A DNA stretch of 64,000 bases from an uncultured Bacteroidales bacterium. Lineage in GTDB: Bacteria > Bacteroidota > Bacteroidia > Bacteroidales > UBA932. Positions 53,522-61,377 of the stretch are shown here, piece by piece. Under the pieces are notes generated by a model. That model saw only the letters and a program-made list of their open reading frames with translations, ran no database searches and was not told where the DNA came from. The position numbers and the translations under genes are program-made. Every line of letters starts with the position of its first letter. The stretch's first letter is position 1. The DNA lies in contig CAMVGM010000001.1 of the NCBI GenBank assembly GCA_947167015.1, forward strand, positions 54,372-118,371, given 5' to 3'.

Positions 53522-54658
53522 ATGAAAAGATTGCTTGTGTTCGCCGCTGCTGCGGCAGCCCTCACGCTCTCTGCCCAGGCGCAGGAGCTCAACAACTTCA
53601 ACTTCCGCGGTCAGGCCCCGGTCATCTCCCCGGAGATCCAGGGCGACAGCGTGACCTTCCGCCTCAAGGCCGACTACGCCACGATCGTGAAACTCAGCGG
53701 TTCCTGGATGGCCAATCCGTACGGTGACACCATCGACATGACCCGCGGCGCGAACAACGTCTGGGCCGTCAAGATCGCCCTTCCGGCGCCGGAGATCTAC
53801 ACCTACAACTTCGTCGTGGACGGCGTGGCCGTCAACGATCCCCAGAACGTATACGTGCAGCGCGACGGCACCCGCTACCTGCCGATGCTGATCGTCCCGG
53901 GCGAGCGTACCGAGAACTACGGCGAGGCCAAGACGCACGGCACGGTGAGCCACCCGTGGTATGACAGCAAGCTGCTCGGCTTCAGCCGCCGCCTGACCGT
54001 CTATACCCCGTACGGCTACGAGGCCAATCCCAAGAAGAAGTATCCCGTCCTGTACCTGCTGCACGGCGCCGGCGGCGACGAGGAAGCCTGGATCTCGATG
54101 GGCCGCACCGCCCAGATCCTCGACAACCTCATCGAAAAGGGCCTTGCCGAGCCGATGATCGTGGTGATGCCGAACGGCAATCCCGGCCAGCAGGCCGCCC
54201 GCACCCTGGGCATCCCCGAGAAGCAGCTGAACCTGCGCGACCCCGCCTTCCAGAACGTCTACGTGCGCAGCCTGTGCGAGGAGATCGTCCCCTTCATCGA
54301 GAAGAACTTCCGCGCCATTTCCAAGCCGGCTTCCCGCGCCGTTGCGGGCCTGTCGATGGGCGGCGGCCACACCATCTCCGCCTCCATCCTCTACCCGGAG
54401 ATGTTCGACTACATCTGCCCGCTCTCCGCGGCCGGACAGGCCTCTCCCGAACAGATCGCCGCACTCAAGAAGGCCGGCGTGAAACTGTACTTCCTGGCCT
54501 GCGGCAGCTCCGACTTCCTGTTCCAGGGCTCCCAGACGCTGGACCAGACGCTCACCGAGCAGGGCCTGGACCACATCTACTTCGTCTCCGACGGCGGCCA
54601 CACCTGGTCCAACTGGCGGCTCTACCTAAACACCTTCGCCCCGAAGCTGTTCAAATAA
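53522..54658 (+). CDS. CE1-like esterase with CBM48-like domain, tandem copy 3
   Basis: 378 aa; signal peptide ending LSAQAQ. CBM48-like domain about 35-130 (FRLKADYATIVKLSGSWMA, YTYNFVVDGVAVNDPQN). Esterase domain from about 150: YPVLYLLHGAGGDEEAW, nucleophile S278 in AGLSMGGGHT, His in SDGGHTWSNW. Its C-terminus (TFAPKLFK) matches that of copy 2 (EFVPKLFK). Start codon 1 nt after the previous stop, so translation is probably coupled. Ends the PUL, followed by a terminator. Confidence 0.85.
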   Translation: MKRLLVFAAAAAALTLSAQAQELNNFNFRGQAPVISPEIQGDSVTFRLKADYATIVKLSGSWMANPYGDTIDMTRGANNVWAVKIALPAPEIYTYNFVVDGVAVNDPQNVYVQRDGTRYLPMLIVPGERTENYGEAKTHGTVSHPWYDSKLLGFSRRLTVYTPYGYEANPKKKYPVLYLLHGAGGDEEAWISMGRTAQILDNLIEKGLAEPMIVVMPNGNPGQQAARTLGIPEKQLNLRDPAFQNVYVRSLCEEIVPFIEKNFRAISKPASRAVAGLSMGGGHTISASILYPEMFDYICPLSAAGQASPEQIAALKKAGVKLYFLACGSSDFLFQGSQTLDQTLTEQGLDHIYFVSDGGHTWSNWRLYLNTFAPKLFK

Positions 54659-54681
54659 ATTCTTGTTATTCCAGATGAAAT

Positions 54682-54716
54682 AAGGCCCCGGAAACCCGGG
54701 GCCTTTCTCTTTTAAG
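54682..54716. terminator. Intrinsic terminator
   Basis: AAGGCCCCGG (54682-54691), loop, CCGGGGCCTT (54696-54705), then a T-rich tail (54706-54713). Ends the esterase array and overlaps the stop of the convergent LysM gene. Confidence 0.85.
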
Positions 54717-55668
54717 GTTTGCGGAGCAGGATGGTGTCCCCCTCCTCGAGCGGCGCACCTCCGCGGAAGGCATTGTACTGCCGGAGCTTGCTCAACTGTA
54801 CGGCGAAGAACTGGGAGATCTCCCAGAGCGTCTCGCCGTCGCGGCGCACCTCATAGCTGCCATATTCGCCGTTCTTCTGCTTGCGGGCGATGTACACGAC
54901 GTCGCCGGGCTCGAGGGGCTCCTCCTGCTTCAAGTCGTTGAAACGCAGGATCTCCCGCAGGAACAGGCCCCGGCTCTCGGCGATCGAGGCGTAGCTGTCG
55001 CCCTCGATGGCGTACACGTACGGAACGCCGTTGCGCTCATAGACGGGACGCGAGAGCGACAGGCTCACCCGCTCGCTGTAAAGCGTGTCGGACGGGGTGC
55101 GGAGCTTCAGCACGGGAGGTTCAGGCTGCGTTTCCACGGGCGGCACCGGCGGGGCGGGTTCCTCCTTCACGGCCGGGATGTCGAAACGGGTGAGGTCATA
55201 GTCCTCGATCAGCTTGATGAGTTTGTCCGCGTACCGGGGATCGGTGGCGTAACCGGCCTTGCGCAGGCCCCGCGCCCAACCCTTATAATCGGTGGGATCC
55301 AGGTCGAACAGGCTCTGGTAACGCTCCCGCTCGCGCAGGTAGTCCGAGTGCGCCCGGAACGAATCCTCCACGCTGTCGTACACGCGGAAGCACTCCTGCA
55401 CCTCGTCGTCGTCCTTGTAGAACTTCATCCCCTTCCAGTCGCTGTGGCACTTCAGTCCGAAGTGGTTGTTGGCGTGCACGGCCAGCGGAGACTCCCCCGC
55501 GGCGGACTCCACGAGTCCCTGCGCGAGCGTGATGCTCGCGGGCACGCCGGTCCGCTGCATTTCGGACACGGCCAGTTCCGCGTACTTCTCGATGTACTCG
55601 GAGAAAGGATTCTGCCCGGCGGCGGGCAGCACCGCCAGCAGGGAAAGAAGTAGGAGGAAGCGTCTCAT
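54712..55668 (-). CDS. Glucosaminidase-domain protein with LysM repeats
   Basis: 318 aa from the ATG starting MRRFLLLLSLLAVLPAAGQ (signal peptide). Glucosaminidase/FlgJ-like domain about 25-160: PASITLAQGLVESAAGESPLA with the catalytic-type Glu, NNHFGLKCHSDW, FRVYDSVEDSFRAHSDYL, GYATDPRYADKLIKLIE. A Pro-rich linker (about 170-190) leads to LysM-like segments: VYAIEGDSYASIAESRGL and EVRRDGETLWEISQFFAVQ. Cleaves or binds peptidoglycan in the periplasm. Earlier in-frame start codons lie before the -7 box at 55675 and are not used. Confidence 0.85.
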   Translation of the reverse strand: MRRFLLLLSLLAVLPAAGQNPFSEYIEKYAELAVSEMQRTGVPASITLAQGLVESAAGESPLAVHANNHFGLKCHSDWKGMKFYKDDDEVQECFRVYDSVEDSFRAHSDYLRERERYQSLFDLDPTDYKGWARGLRKAGYATDPRYADKLIKLIEDYDLTRFDIPAVKEEPAPPVPPVETQPEPPVLKLRTPSDTLYSERVSLSLSRPVYERNGVPYVYAIEGDSYASIAESRGLFLREILRFNDLKQEEPLEPGDVVYIARKQKNGEYGSYEVRRDGETLWEISQFFAVQLSKLRQYNAFRGGAPLEEGDTILLRKP

Positions 55669-55674
55669 CGGATA

Positions 55675-55682
55675 CAAAGATA
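55675..55682 (-). promoter_or_regulatory. -7 promoter box for the LysM gene
   Basis: CAAAGATA reads TATCTTTG on the coding strand, 7 nt before the ATG and directly after the stop of the RNase Z gene. Confidence 0.55.
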
Positions 55683-56486
55683 TTAAAAATCGATTACATC
55701 GCCATCCTGCGCGAGGAGCGTATCCGGGAAAATCTCCCGGCATTCCTGCGCGAGGGCGCCGAAATCCGTGATCCGCGAGGAATAATGGGCCACGACCAGC
55801 CGGCGGGCCCCGGCGTCACGGGCACAGAGGGCGGCCTGCTCCGCGGTGGAATGCCAGCGCGCGGCGGCCTTGTCGGCCATCTCCTTGGGATAGGTAGCCT
55901 CGTGATAAAGCAGGTCCACCCCGCGCACCCACTCCGCCTCCTGCGGGAAGGGCGCCGTGTCGGAGCAATACGCGTACGACTTGGGATGGTAGTCCGGGTT
56001 CTCCTTCCAGTGCCGTTCCGTCACGATCTCGTCGAAACGCCAGCCGTAGCACTCGATCTTGTGGTTCAGCGGGAACGCGCTGACGGTCACCCACTTGGAG
56101 CGGTGCACCACCTGCGGTTCCTTGCAGTCCACCGCCGTGAAACGGATCTCGTAGGCCGAGCCGTCGGCGAAGAAGCTGCGGTAGAAGTTGAGCACGGAGC
56201 CCAGCGCCTGCGGCCCGTAGATGTACAGGTCGGCGGTGCGGCCGTACATCGCCATCGTGTTCAGCAGGCCGAACAGGCCGAACAGGTGGTCGCCGTGGAT
56301 GTGGGAGATGAAGATCGCCTCCACCTTCAGGAAAGACAGGTGGGCGCGCCGCATCTGCTGCTGCGTGCCCTCCCCGCAATCCAGAAGGAACAAGCGCCCG
56401 TGCACGGCGAGGGCCTGGGCGCTTGGATTCCTATCAGAAATGGGCATGGCCGAAGCCGTGCCCATTATCGTGAGTGTGAAGTTCAT
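55683..56486 (-). CDS. rnz: Ribonuclease Z
   Basis: 267 aa, metallo-beta-lactamase fold. The tRNA 3' processing enzyme signature SHIHGDHLFGLFGLL (HxHxDH), GTASAMPISDRNPSAQAL at the N-terminus, SYAYCSDT and LYHEATY followed by HSTAEQAA. It is about 35-40 residues shorter than the usual bacteroidal enzyme: the stretch between YGWRFDEI and SYAYCSDT, which normally holds a long insertion, is only about 20 residues. Catalytic motifs are complete. Six nt after the stop of rpsA on the same strand. Cytoplasmic. Confidence 0.9.
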   Translation of the reverse strand: MNFTLTIMGTASAMPISDRNPSAQALAVHGRLFLLDCGEGTQQQMRRAHLSFLKVEAIFISHIHGDHLFGLFGLLNTMAMYGRTADLYIYGPQALGSVLNFYRSFFADGSAYEIRFTAVDCKEPQVVHRSKWVTVSAFPLNHKIECYGWRFDEIVTERHWKENPDYHPKSYAYCSDTAPFPQEAEWVRGVDLLYHEATYPKEMADKAAARWHSTAEQAALCARDAGARRLVVAHYSSRITDFGALAQECREIFPDTLLAQDGDVIDF

Positions 56487-56491
56487 CGGGA

Positions 56492-58276
56492 TTACTCGCC
56501 TTTCTCGAGTCTCTCCTTCAGGGCAGCCAGGGCGTCGATGTCGCCGAGGGTAGCCTTCTCGATGCCGGCATTGACCTTCTTGACGGCCTTCTTGGTGCTC
56601 TCGGCCTCCGTGGCGGCGGCGCGCTCCTTGACCTCCTGGTAGGTACGCAGGTGGCTGAGGAGGATGCGGCGCGTGGAGCGGCGGAGTTCGACCACCTTGA
56701 ACGGCAGGGTCTCGCCGACGACGGCCTGCTTGCCGTCTTCCTTGACGAGCTCGCGGGTGAACGCGAAGCCTTCGGCCTCACCGTCGAGGGTGATGTTGGC
56801 GCCCTTGTCGGTCGTGGAGGCAATGGTGCCTTCCACGGTGGAGCCGACCGGGTACTTGGCCTCGATCTCATCCCAAGGGTTCGGGGTGAGCTGCTTGCGG
56901 CCCAGGCTGAGCTTGTGGTTCTGCTCGTCGAAGTCGAGGATCTGGACGTCGATCACATCGCCGGGGGCGACCACCTCGGAGGGGTGCTTGATCTTGTTCC
57001 AGCTGAGGTCGCTGATGTGCACGAGGCCCTCGACACCGTCTTCCAGCTCGGCGAACACGCCGAAGTTGGTGATGTTGCGGACCGTGGCCTTCTGCTTGCT
57101 GCCGACGGGATACTTCTCGCGGATGCTCTCCCAAGGGTTCTGGGTGAGCTGCTTCAGACCGAGGGAGATCTTGCGGGCCTCGCGGTCGATGGAGAGCACC
57201 TGGGCTTCCACCTCGTCGCCGACCTTCAGGAACTCCTGCGCGGAGTGCAGTCTCGGGGACCAGGACATCTCGGACACGTGCACGAGACCCTCGACACCGG
57301 GCTCGATCTCCACGAATGCGCCGTAGTCGGCGATCAGGATCACCTTGCCCTTGACCTTGTCGCCTTCCTTGAGGTTGGCGTCCAGGTTCTCCCACGGGTG
57401 CGGGGTGAGCTGCTTGAGACCGAGGGCGATGCGCTTCTGCTGCTCATTGAAGTCGAGCACGACCACCTTGAGCTTCTCGTCCAGGGAGACCACCTCTTCC
57501 GGATGGTTGACGCGGCCCCAGGAGAGGTCGGTGATATGGATGAGACCGTCCACGCCGCCGAGGTCCACGAACACACCGTAGTTGGTGATGTTCTTGACCA
57601 CGCCTTCGAGGACCTGGCCCTTCTCCAGCTTGCTGATGAGCTCGGCGCGCTTGGCTTCCTGCTCGGCCTCGAGGAGCGCCTTGTGGGAAACGACGACGTT
57701 GCGGAACTCCTGGTTGATCTTGACGATCTTGCAGTCGATGTTCTGGCCGACGAACTGGTCGTAGTCGCGGATCGGCTTGATGTCGATCTGGCTGCCAGGC
57801 AGGAAGGCCTCGATGCCGAACACGTCGACGATCATGCCACCCTTGGTGCGGGTCTTGACGAAGCCCTTGACGATCTCGTCGTTCTCGAACGCGTCGTTGA
57901 CGCGGTCCCAGGACTTCAGCGTGCGGGCCTTGCGGTGGGAAAGCACCAGCTGACCCTTCTTGTCCTCGGCGGACTCGACATAGACTTCCACCTTGTCACC
58001 GACCTTGATGTCGGGATCGTAGCGGAACTCGGACACGGGGATGACACCCTCGCTCTTGCCGCCGATGGTCACGACGACCTCGCGCTTGTTCACCGCGGTG
58101 ACCTCACCCTCGACGACCTCGTTCTCGACCACCTTGGAAAGGGTGGCGCCGTAGGCCTCTTCGATGGCTTTCTTGTCTTCGCTGCCGTAGACGTCTCCGC
58201 CCTCAAAGGCATCCCAATCGAATTCCTCGGGCTTCACGGAAGCGTTCAGACGAACTTCATTTTTGTTTTCTTCCAT
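56492..58276 (-). CDS. rpsA: 30S ribosomal protein S1
   Basis: 594 aa from the ATG starting MEENKNEVRLNASVKPEEF. Six S1 RNA-binding domains in order, beginning at about VEGEVTAVNKREVVV, VKGFVKTRTKGGMIV, LEGVVKNITNYGVFV, VKGKVILIADYGAFV, QKATVRNITNFGVFA and VEGTIASTTDKGANI. Domains 3-5 contain the strong GLVHISDLSW-type motif; domains 1 and 6 are more diverged, as usual. Binds mRNA leaders for translation initiation. The leader contains a stable hairpin at 58326-58341, a possible autoregulation site. Confidence 0.95.
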   Translation of the reverse strand: MEENKNEVRLNASVKPEEFDWDAFEGGDVYGSEDKKAIEEAYGATLSKVVENEVVEGEVTAVNKREVVVTIGGKSEGVIPVSEFRYDPDIKVGDKVEVYVESAEDKKGQLVLSHRKARTLKSWDRVNDAFENDEIVKGFVKTRTKGGMIVDVFGIEAFLPGSQIDIKPIRDYDQFVGQNIDCKIVKINQEFRNVVVSHKALLEAEQEAKRAELISKLEKGQVLEGVVKNITNYGVFVDLGGVDGLIHITDLSWGRVNHPEEVVSLDEKLKVVVLDFNEQQKRIALGLKQLTPHPWENLDANLKEGDKVKGKVILIADYGAFVEIEPGVEGLVHVSEMSWSPRLHSAQEFLKVGDEVEAQVLSIDREARKISLGLKQLTQNPWESIREKYPVGSKQKATVRNITNFGVFAELEDGVEGLVHISDLSWNKIKHPSEVVAPGDVIDVQILDFDEQNHKLSLGRKQLTPNPWDEIEAKYPVGSTVEGTIASTTDKGANITLDGEAEGFAFTRELVKEDGKQAVVGETLPFKVVELRRSTRRILLSHLRTYQEVKERAAATEAESTKKAVKKVNAGIEKATLGDIDALAALKERLEKGE

Positions 58277-58325
58277 TGTTGTAACTAAAAACAAACTAGT
58301 GGTTTAACATTATTTCCTGTACCCG

Positions 58326-58341
58326 CCGGACCGGGGTCCGG
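58326..58341 (-). other. Hairpin in rpsA leader
   Basis: Perfect 6-bp G/C stem CCGGAC/GTCCGG with a CGGG loop, about 50 nt upstream of the ATG. Position suits control by ribosomal protein S1 itself; this is inference. Confidence 0.4.
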
Positions 58342-58353
58342 AATTCGGGCGCG

Positions 58354-58361
58354 CAAAGTTA
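58354..58361 (-). promoter_or_regulatory. -7 promoter box for rpsA
   Basis: CAAAGTTA reads TAACTTTG on the coding strand; predicted leader about 70 nt. Divergent from the recR box at 58383. Confidence 0.6.
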
Positions 58362-58382
58362 GCAAATAAATCTGATTTTCAC

Positions 58383-58390
58383 TACCTTTG
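58383..58390 (+). promoter_or_regulatory. -7 promoter box for recR
   Basis: TACCTTTG, exact TAnnTTTG match, 20 nt before the ATG at 58410. Confidence 0.6.
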
Positions 58391-58409
58391 CCTTTCCGAT
58401 TTGCAAAAA

Positions 58410-59081
58410 ATGTATTCGAACGAAAAATATCCCTCCCAGGTGCTCCGGGAAGCCGTCGAGGCCATCGGTTCGCTGCCCGGCGTGGGTGCCCGGAGCGCCC
58501 TGCGCCTGGCGCTGCACCTGCTCGGCCAGCCCGCAGAGAACATCCGCCATTTCGCCTCCGCGGTAGGACGCCTGGCTGACGACGTGCACTGGTGCCGCAC
58601 CTGCCAGATGATCGCCGACGGCGACGAATGCGCCATCTGCGCCGACCGCACGCGCGACCACCGCACCATCTGCGTGGTGGAGAGCGTGCGCGACGTGATG
58701 AGCATCGAGGCCACGGGGCAGTACCGCGGCGTGTATCACGTCCTGGGCGGCATCATCTCCCCCATCGACGGCGTCGGCCCCTCGGACATCCATATCCGGG
58801 AACTGGTGGATCGAATCGACCGGATGCACGAGGAGGATGCCGCCGTGACGGACCTGCCGGGCGGAGACAGCGCATCCCTGGGGAGCATCGAAATCATCCT
58901 GGCCCTGAGCGGAGACGTCGAGGGGGAAACCACCTCCTTATATATCTACCGGCAGATCGAAGGCAAGGACGTGAAGGTCTCCACCCTCGCCCGCGGCCTG
59001 GGCTTCGGCGACGACCTCGAATACGCCGACTCCCTCACCCTCGGCCGTTCGATCGTGGCCCGGCAGCCCTTCAAGCCGTAA
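58410..59081 (+). CDS. recR: Recombination protein RecR
   Basis: 223 aa from the ATG starting MYSNEKYPSQVLREAVEAI; a TTG nine bases earlier is less likely. N-terminal HhH (SLPGVGARSALRLALHLL), four-cysteine zinc finger (WCRTCQMIADGDECAIC), TOPRIM domain (ICVVESVRDVMSIEAT, YHVLGGIISPIDGVGPSDI) and C-terminal Walker-like LARGLGFGDDLEYADSLTL. Works with RecO/RecF in gap repair. Full length for the family. Convergent with the permease genes, 8 nt apart. Confidence 0.95.
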   Translation: MYSNEKYPSQVLREAVEAIGSLPGVGARSALRLALHLLGQPAENIRHFASAVGRLADDVHWCRTCQMIADGDECAICADRTRDHRTICVVESVRDVMSIEATGQYRGVYHVLGGIISPIDGVGPSDIHIRELVDRIDRMHEEDAAVTDLPGGDSASLGSIEIILALSGDVEGETTSLYIYRQIEGKDVKVSTLARGLGFGDDLEYADSLTLGRSIVARQPFKP

Positions 59082-59089
59082 ATCCTGAC

Positions 59090-61375
59090 TTATTCCTTCT
59101 TCAGTTCTTCCGCCGGATTGGTCCGGGCTGCGCGCAGCGTCTGCCAGAGGACGGATACGAAGGCGATGATGACGGAAAGCAGTACCGCTACGAAGAAGAT
59201 CCACCAGTATCCTTCGAGCCGGTAAATGAAGTCTTTGAGGTATTCCTGGGCGACATAGACGGCAATCGGGATGGCGATGACGCAGGCGATGCCTACGAGG
59301 ACCATATAGTCCTTGATCGTCCGCCACGATTCCGTATTCACGGTGCCGCCGAAGACTTTCCGGACGGCGATATCCCGGGATTTCTCATCGGCAAAATAGG
59401 TACTCATGGCCAGCAGGCCCAGCAGGGCGATGAGGATGGACAGCAGCATGAACAGCTCCACCAGGCGCATATTGTTCCGGGCAGGCTCCCACGCCGCCTC
59501 TATGTTCTCATCTACCCACGAAGGATAATTCAGGTAAACCTCACGTTCCTTGGCATATTCCTCATAGGTTTCCATGATCTTCGACCGGGCCTCTTTCCTG
59601 TCACCGCTGGTTTCGATCAGAAAGCTGCCGACCCAGATGTCTTCCGGCCGCACGACGGAGATGATGGCGTACTCCTCTTCTCCCATGTTGGCGCTGTTCG
59701 TAGGGAAAGCCTTGAAAACACCCGCCAGCTGGTCGCACCCGGTCGTCCTTTGAGACAGCACGCTGATATCCTGATAGTCGTCATCGAAACCCGTGGCTGC
59801 AAAACTCTCGTCGGAGAACCAGACGCTGTTGAAGACCGGAGCATTATAATCCTTCAGAATCTCAAAATCGAACATCCGGAAAGCCGTACTGTCCATCCTG
59901 TAGAGCCGATACAGGATGTCCTTCCCATCCCTTGTGGTGCTGTACTGCCCTCCCGGATTGGTGCCGGGCACTCCGGCGCACTTGCCGATCCGTTTCACGA
60001 ACGGGAGGCGCTCCAGGGCATCTTTCAAGGGCGTCTGGTCTTCCATCGTGATGAAGGAAAGATTGAACTTGTCCGTTATGTTGCAATGCATCGGCCGTTT
60101 CTGGGTCTTGTGCATCTGCGCCTCCATCGTGATGGCCAGGGCGATCAATATGATTGCCAGAACGTTTTGGATCACGATGAAAACCTTGCTGAAGACCATT
60201 TTGGTCTTGCGCCGGAATCCTCCCTTCATTACGTCCAGGGCATTGTATCTTCCGGCTATCACCGCCGGTATGGCGCCACAGGCAGCGCCCACCACGATGA
60301 CGATCCCGGCATAGGCCAGGAGATAGCCCGGTGACCATACAATCCGGATCGGAACGTCCGGATAGCTCAGGAGCCTGTTCATCATCGGGCAGAAAGCCTC
60401 CGCCAGTAACAACCCCGCACCAAAACACAGGGCCGTGAAAAGGATGGATTCTGCAATATACTTTCCTACAATCTGCGCTTTGGAAGCGCCGGACAACTCC
60501 CTCACAGCCATTTCCTTGGCCCTTTTGCCGGTCAGTGCCACCGAGAGGTTCACGTAGTTGAAGATGGCGGAGAGCAGGAGCAGGAGTCCCACCAGGAGAA
60601 GCACCCGGATGGTTCGCAGGTCGCCATGACGGAAACGCATTTCCGTGTCCCGGAAAAACAGCTCGTCAAAGCGGAACAGATCCAGACGGTCGAAAAAAAT
60701 CTGTCCGTAGATATCCGGATACACCTTCTTGCATAGCGTTTCCAACTTATCATAAAGCACGCCGCGGTCCGTCCCCGGACGCACCTTCAGGAAAGTGATG
60801 GTACTGCCGAAATTGTCGAAGGGATCGTACCGGTCTTTGTACAGTCCTGCGGCCAGAAATACTTCATAATACCGGAAGACGGTTCCTTCCCGGTCTTCCA
60901 GGACGGCCGCGACGTTAAATTCATTCTCACTCAACTTTATATCATCCCCGACCGAGATGTCATGCTTGCGGGCAAAGGACTCCGACACGATGGCATTGGA
61001 ATTCGAAGAGATGGCATCCGCACCACCTTCCACAAAACGATAGTTCGGGAACAGGTCGAAAAAACTGCGGTTTACGGCGGCGCAGTACAGCACCTCGCTT
61101 TCTTTATAGGTAAGCCCGAGGGGGCACAACATGGCCACCCTCTCTATTTCCGGGATTTCCGTGACCGCCTCGGGGAAGCCATAGGTAAGTCCCGGATTAT
61201 CGGGCAGTCCCGGCAAATAGATGAGGTCCCCGTCCGGATTCTCCCGCGTCACCGCATACTGCTGGACGACATAACTGCCGATGATGATCACGAAAGACAG
61301 GCTTACCGCCAGCCCGATGAACTCGATGGCGGTGTATAGCTTGTTGCGGGAGAGGAACTTCAAGTAACTCTTCAT
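59090..61375 (-). CDS. MacB/FtsX-like ABC transporter permease, copy 1
   Basis: 761 aa, from MKSYLKFLSRNKLYTAIEFI. Layout: first helix about 15-40, extracytoplasmic MacB_PCD-like domain about 45-260, helices about 270-420 (SAIFNYVNLSVALTGKRAKEMAVRELSG), second extracytoplasmic domain about 425-630, helices about 640-750, and a cytoplasmic end LWQTLRAARTNPAEELKKE. FtsX signature YFADEKSRDIAVRKVFGG near the C-terminus. It should pair with an ABC ATPase, not encoded in the window, for lipid, peptide or drug export or envelope stress. Starts 2 nt from the end of the next copy; same strand. Confidence 0.85.
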   Translation of the reverse strand: MKSYLKFLSRNKLYTAIEFIGLAVSLSFVIIIGSYVVQQYAVTRENPDGDLIYLPGLPDNPGLTYGFPEAVTEIPEIERVAMLCPLGLTYKESEVLYCAAVNRSFFDLFPNYRFVEGGADAISSNSNAIVSESFARKHDISVGDDIKLSENEFNVAAVLEDREGTVFRYYEVFLAAGLYKDRYDPFDNFGSTITFLKVRPGTDRGVLYDKLETLCKKVYPDIYGQIFFDRLDLFRFDELFFRDTEMRFRHGDLRTIRVLLLVGLLLLLSAIFNYVNLSVALTGKRAKEMAVRELSGASKAQIVGKYIAESILFTALCFGAGLLLAEAFCPMMNRLLSYPDVPIRIVWSPGYLLAYAGIVIVVGAACGAIPAVIAGRYNALDVMKGGFRRKTKMVFSKVFIVIQNVLAIILIALAITMEAQMHKTQKRPMHCNITDKFNLSFITMEDQTPLKDALERLPFVKRIGKCAGVPGTNPGGQYSTTRDGKDILYRLYRMDSTAFRMFDFEILKDYNAPVFNSVWFSDESFAATGFDDDYQDISVLSQRTTGCDQLAGVFKAFPTNSANMGEEEYAIISVVRPEDIWVGSFLIETSGDRKEARSKIMETYEEYAKEREVYLNYPSWVDENIEAAWEPARNNMRLVELFMLLSILIALLGLLAMSTYFADEKSRDIAVRKVFGGTVNTESWRTIKDYMVLVGIACVIAIPIAVYVAQEYLKDFIYRLEGYWWIFFVAVLLSVIIAFVSVLWQTLRAARTNPAEELKKE

Positions 61376-61377
61376 TT

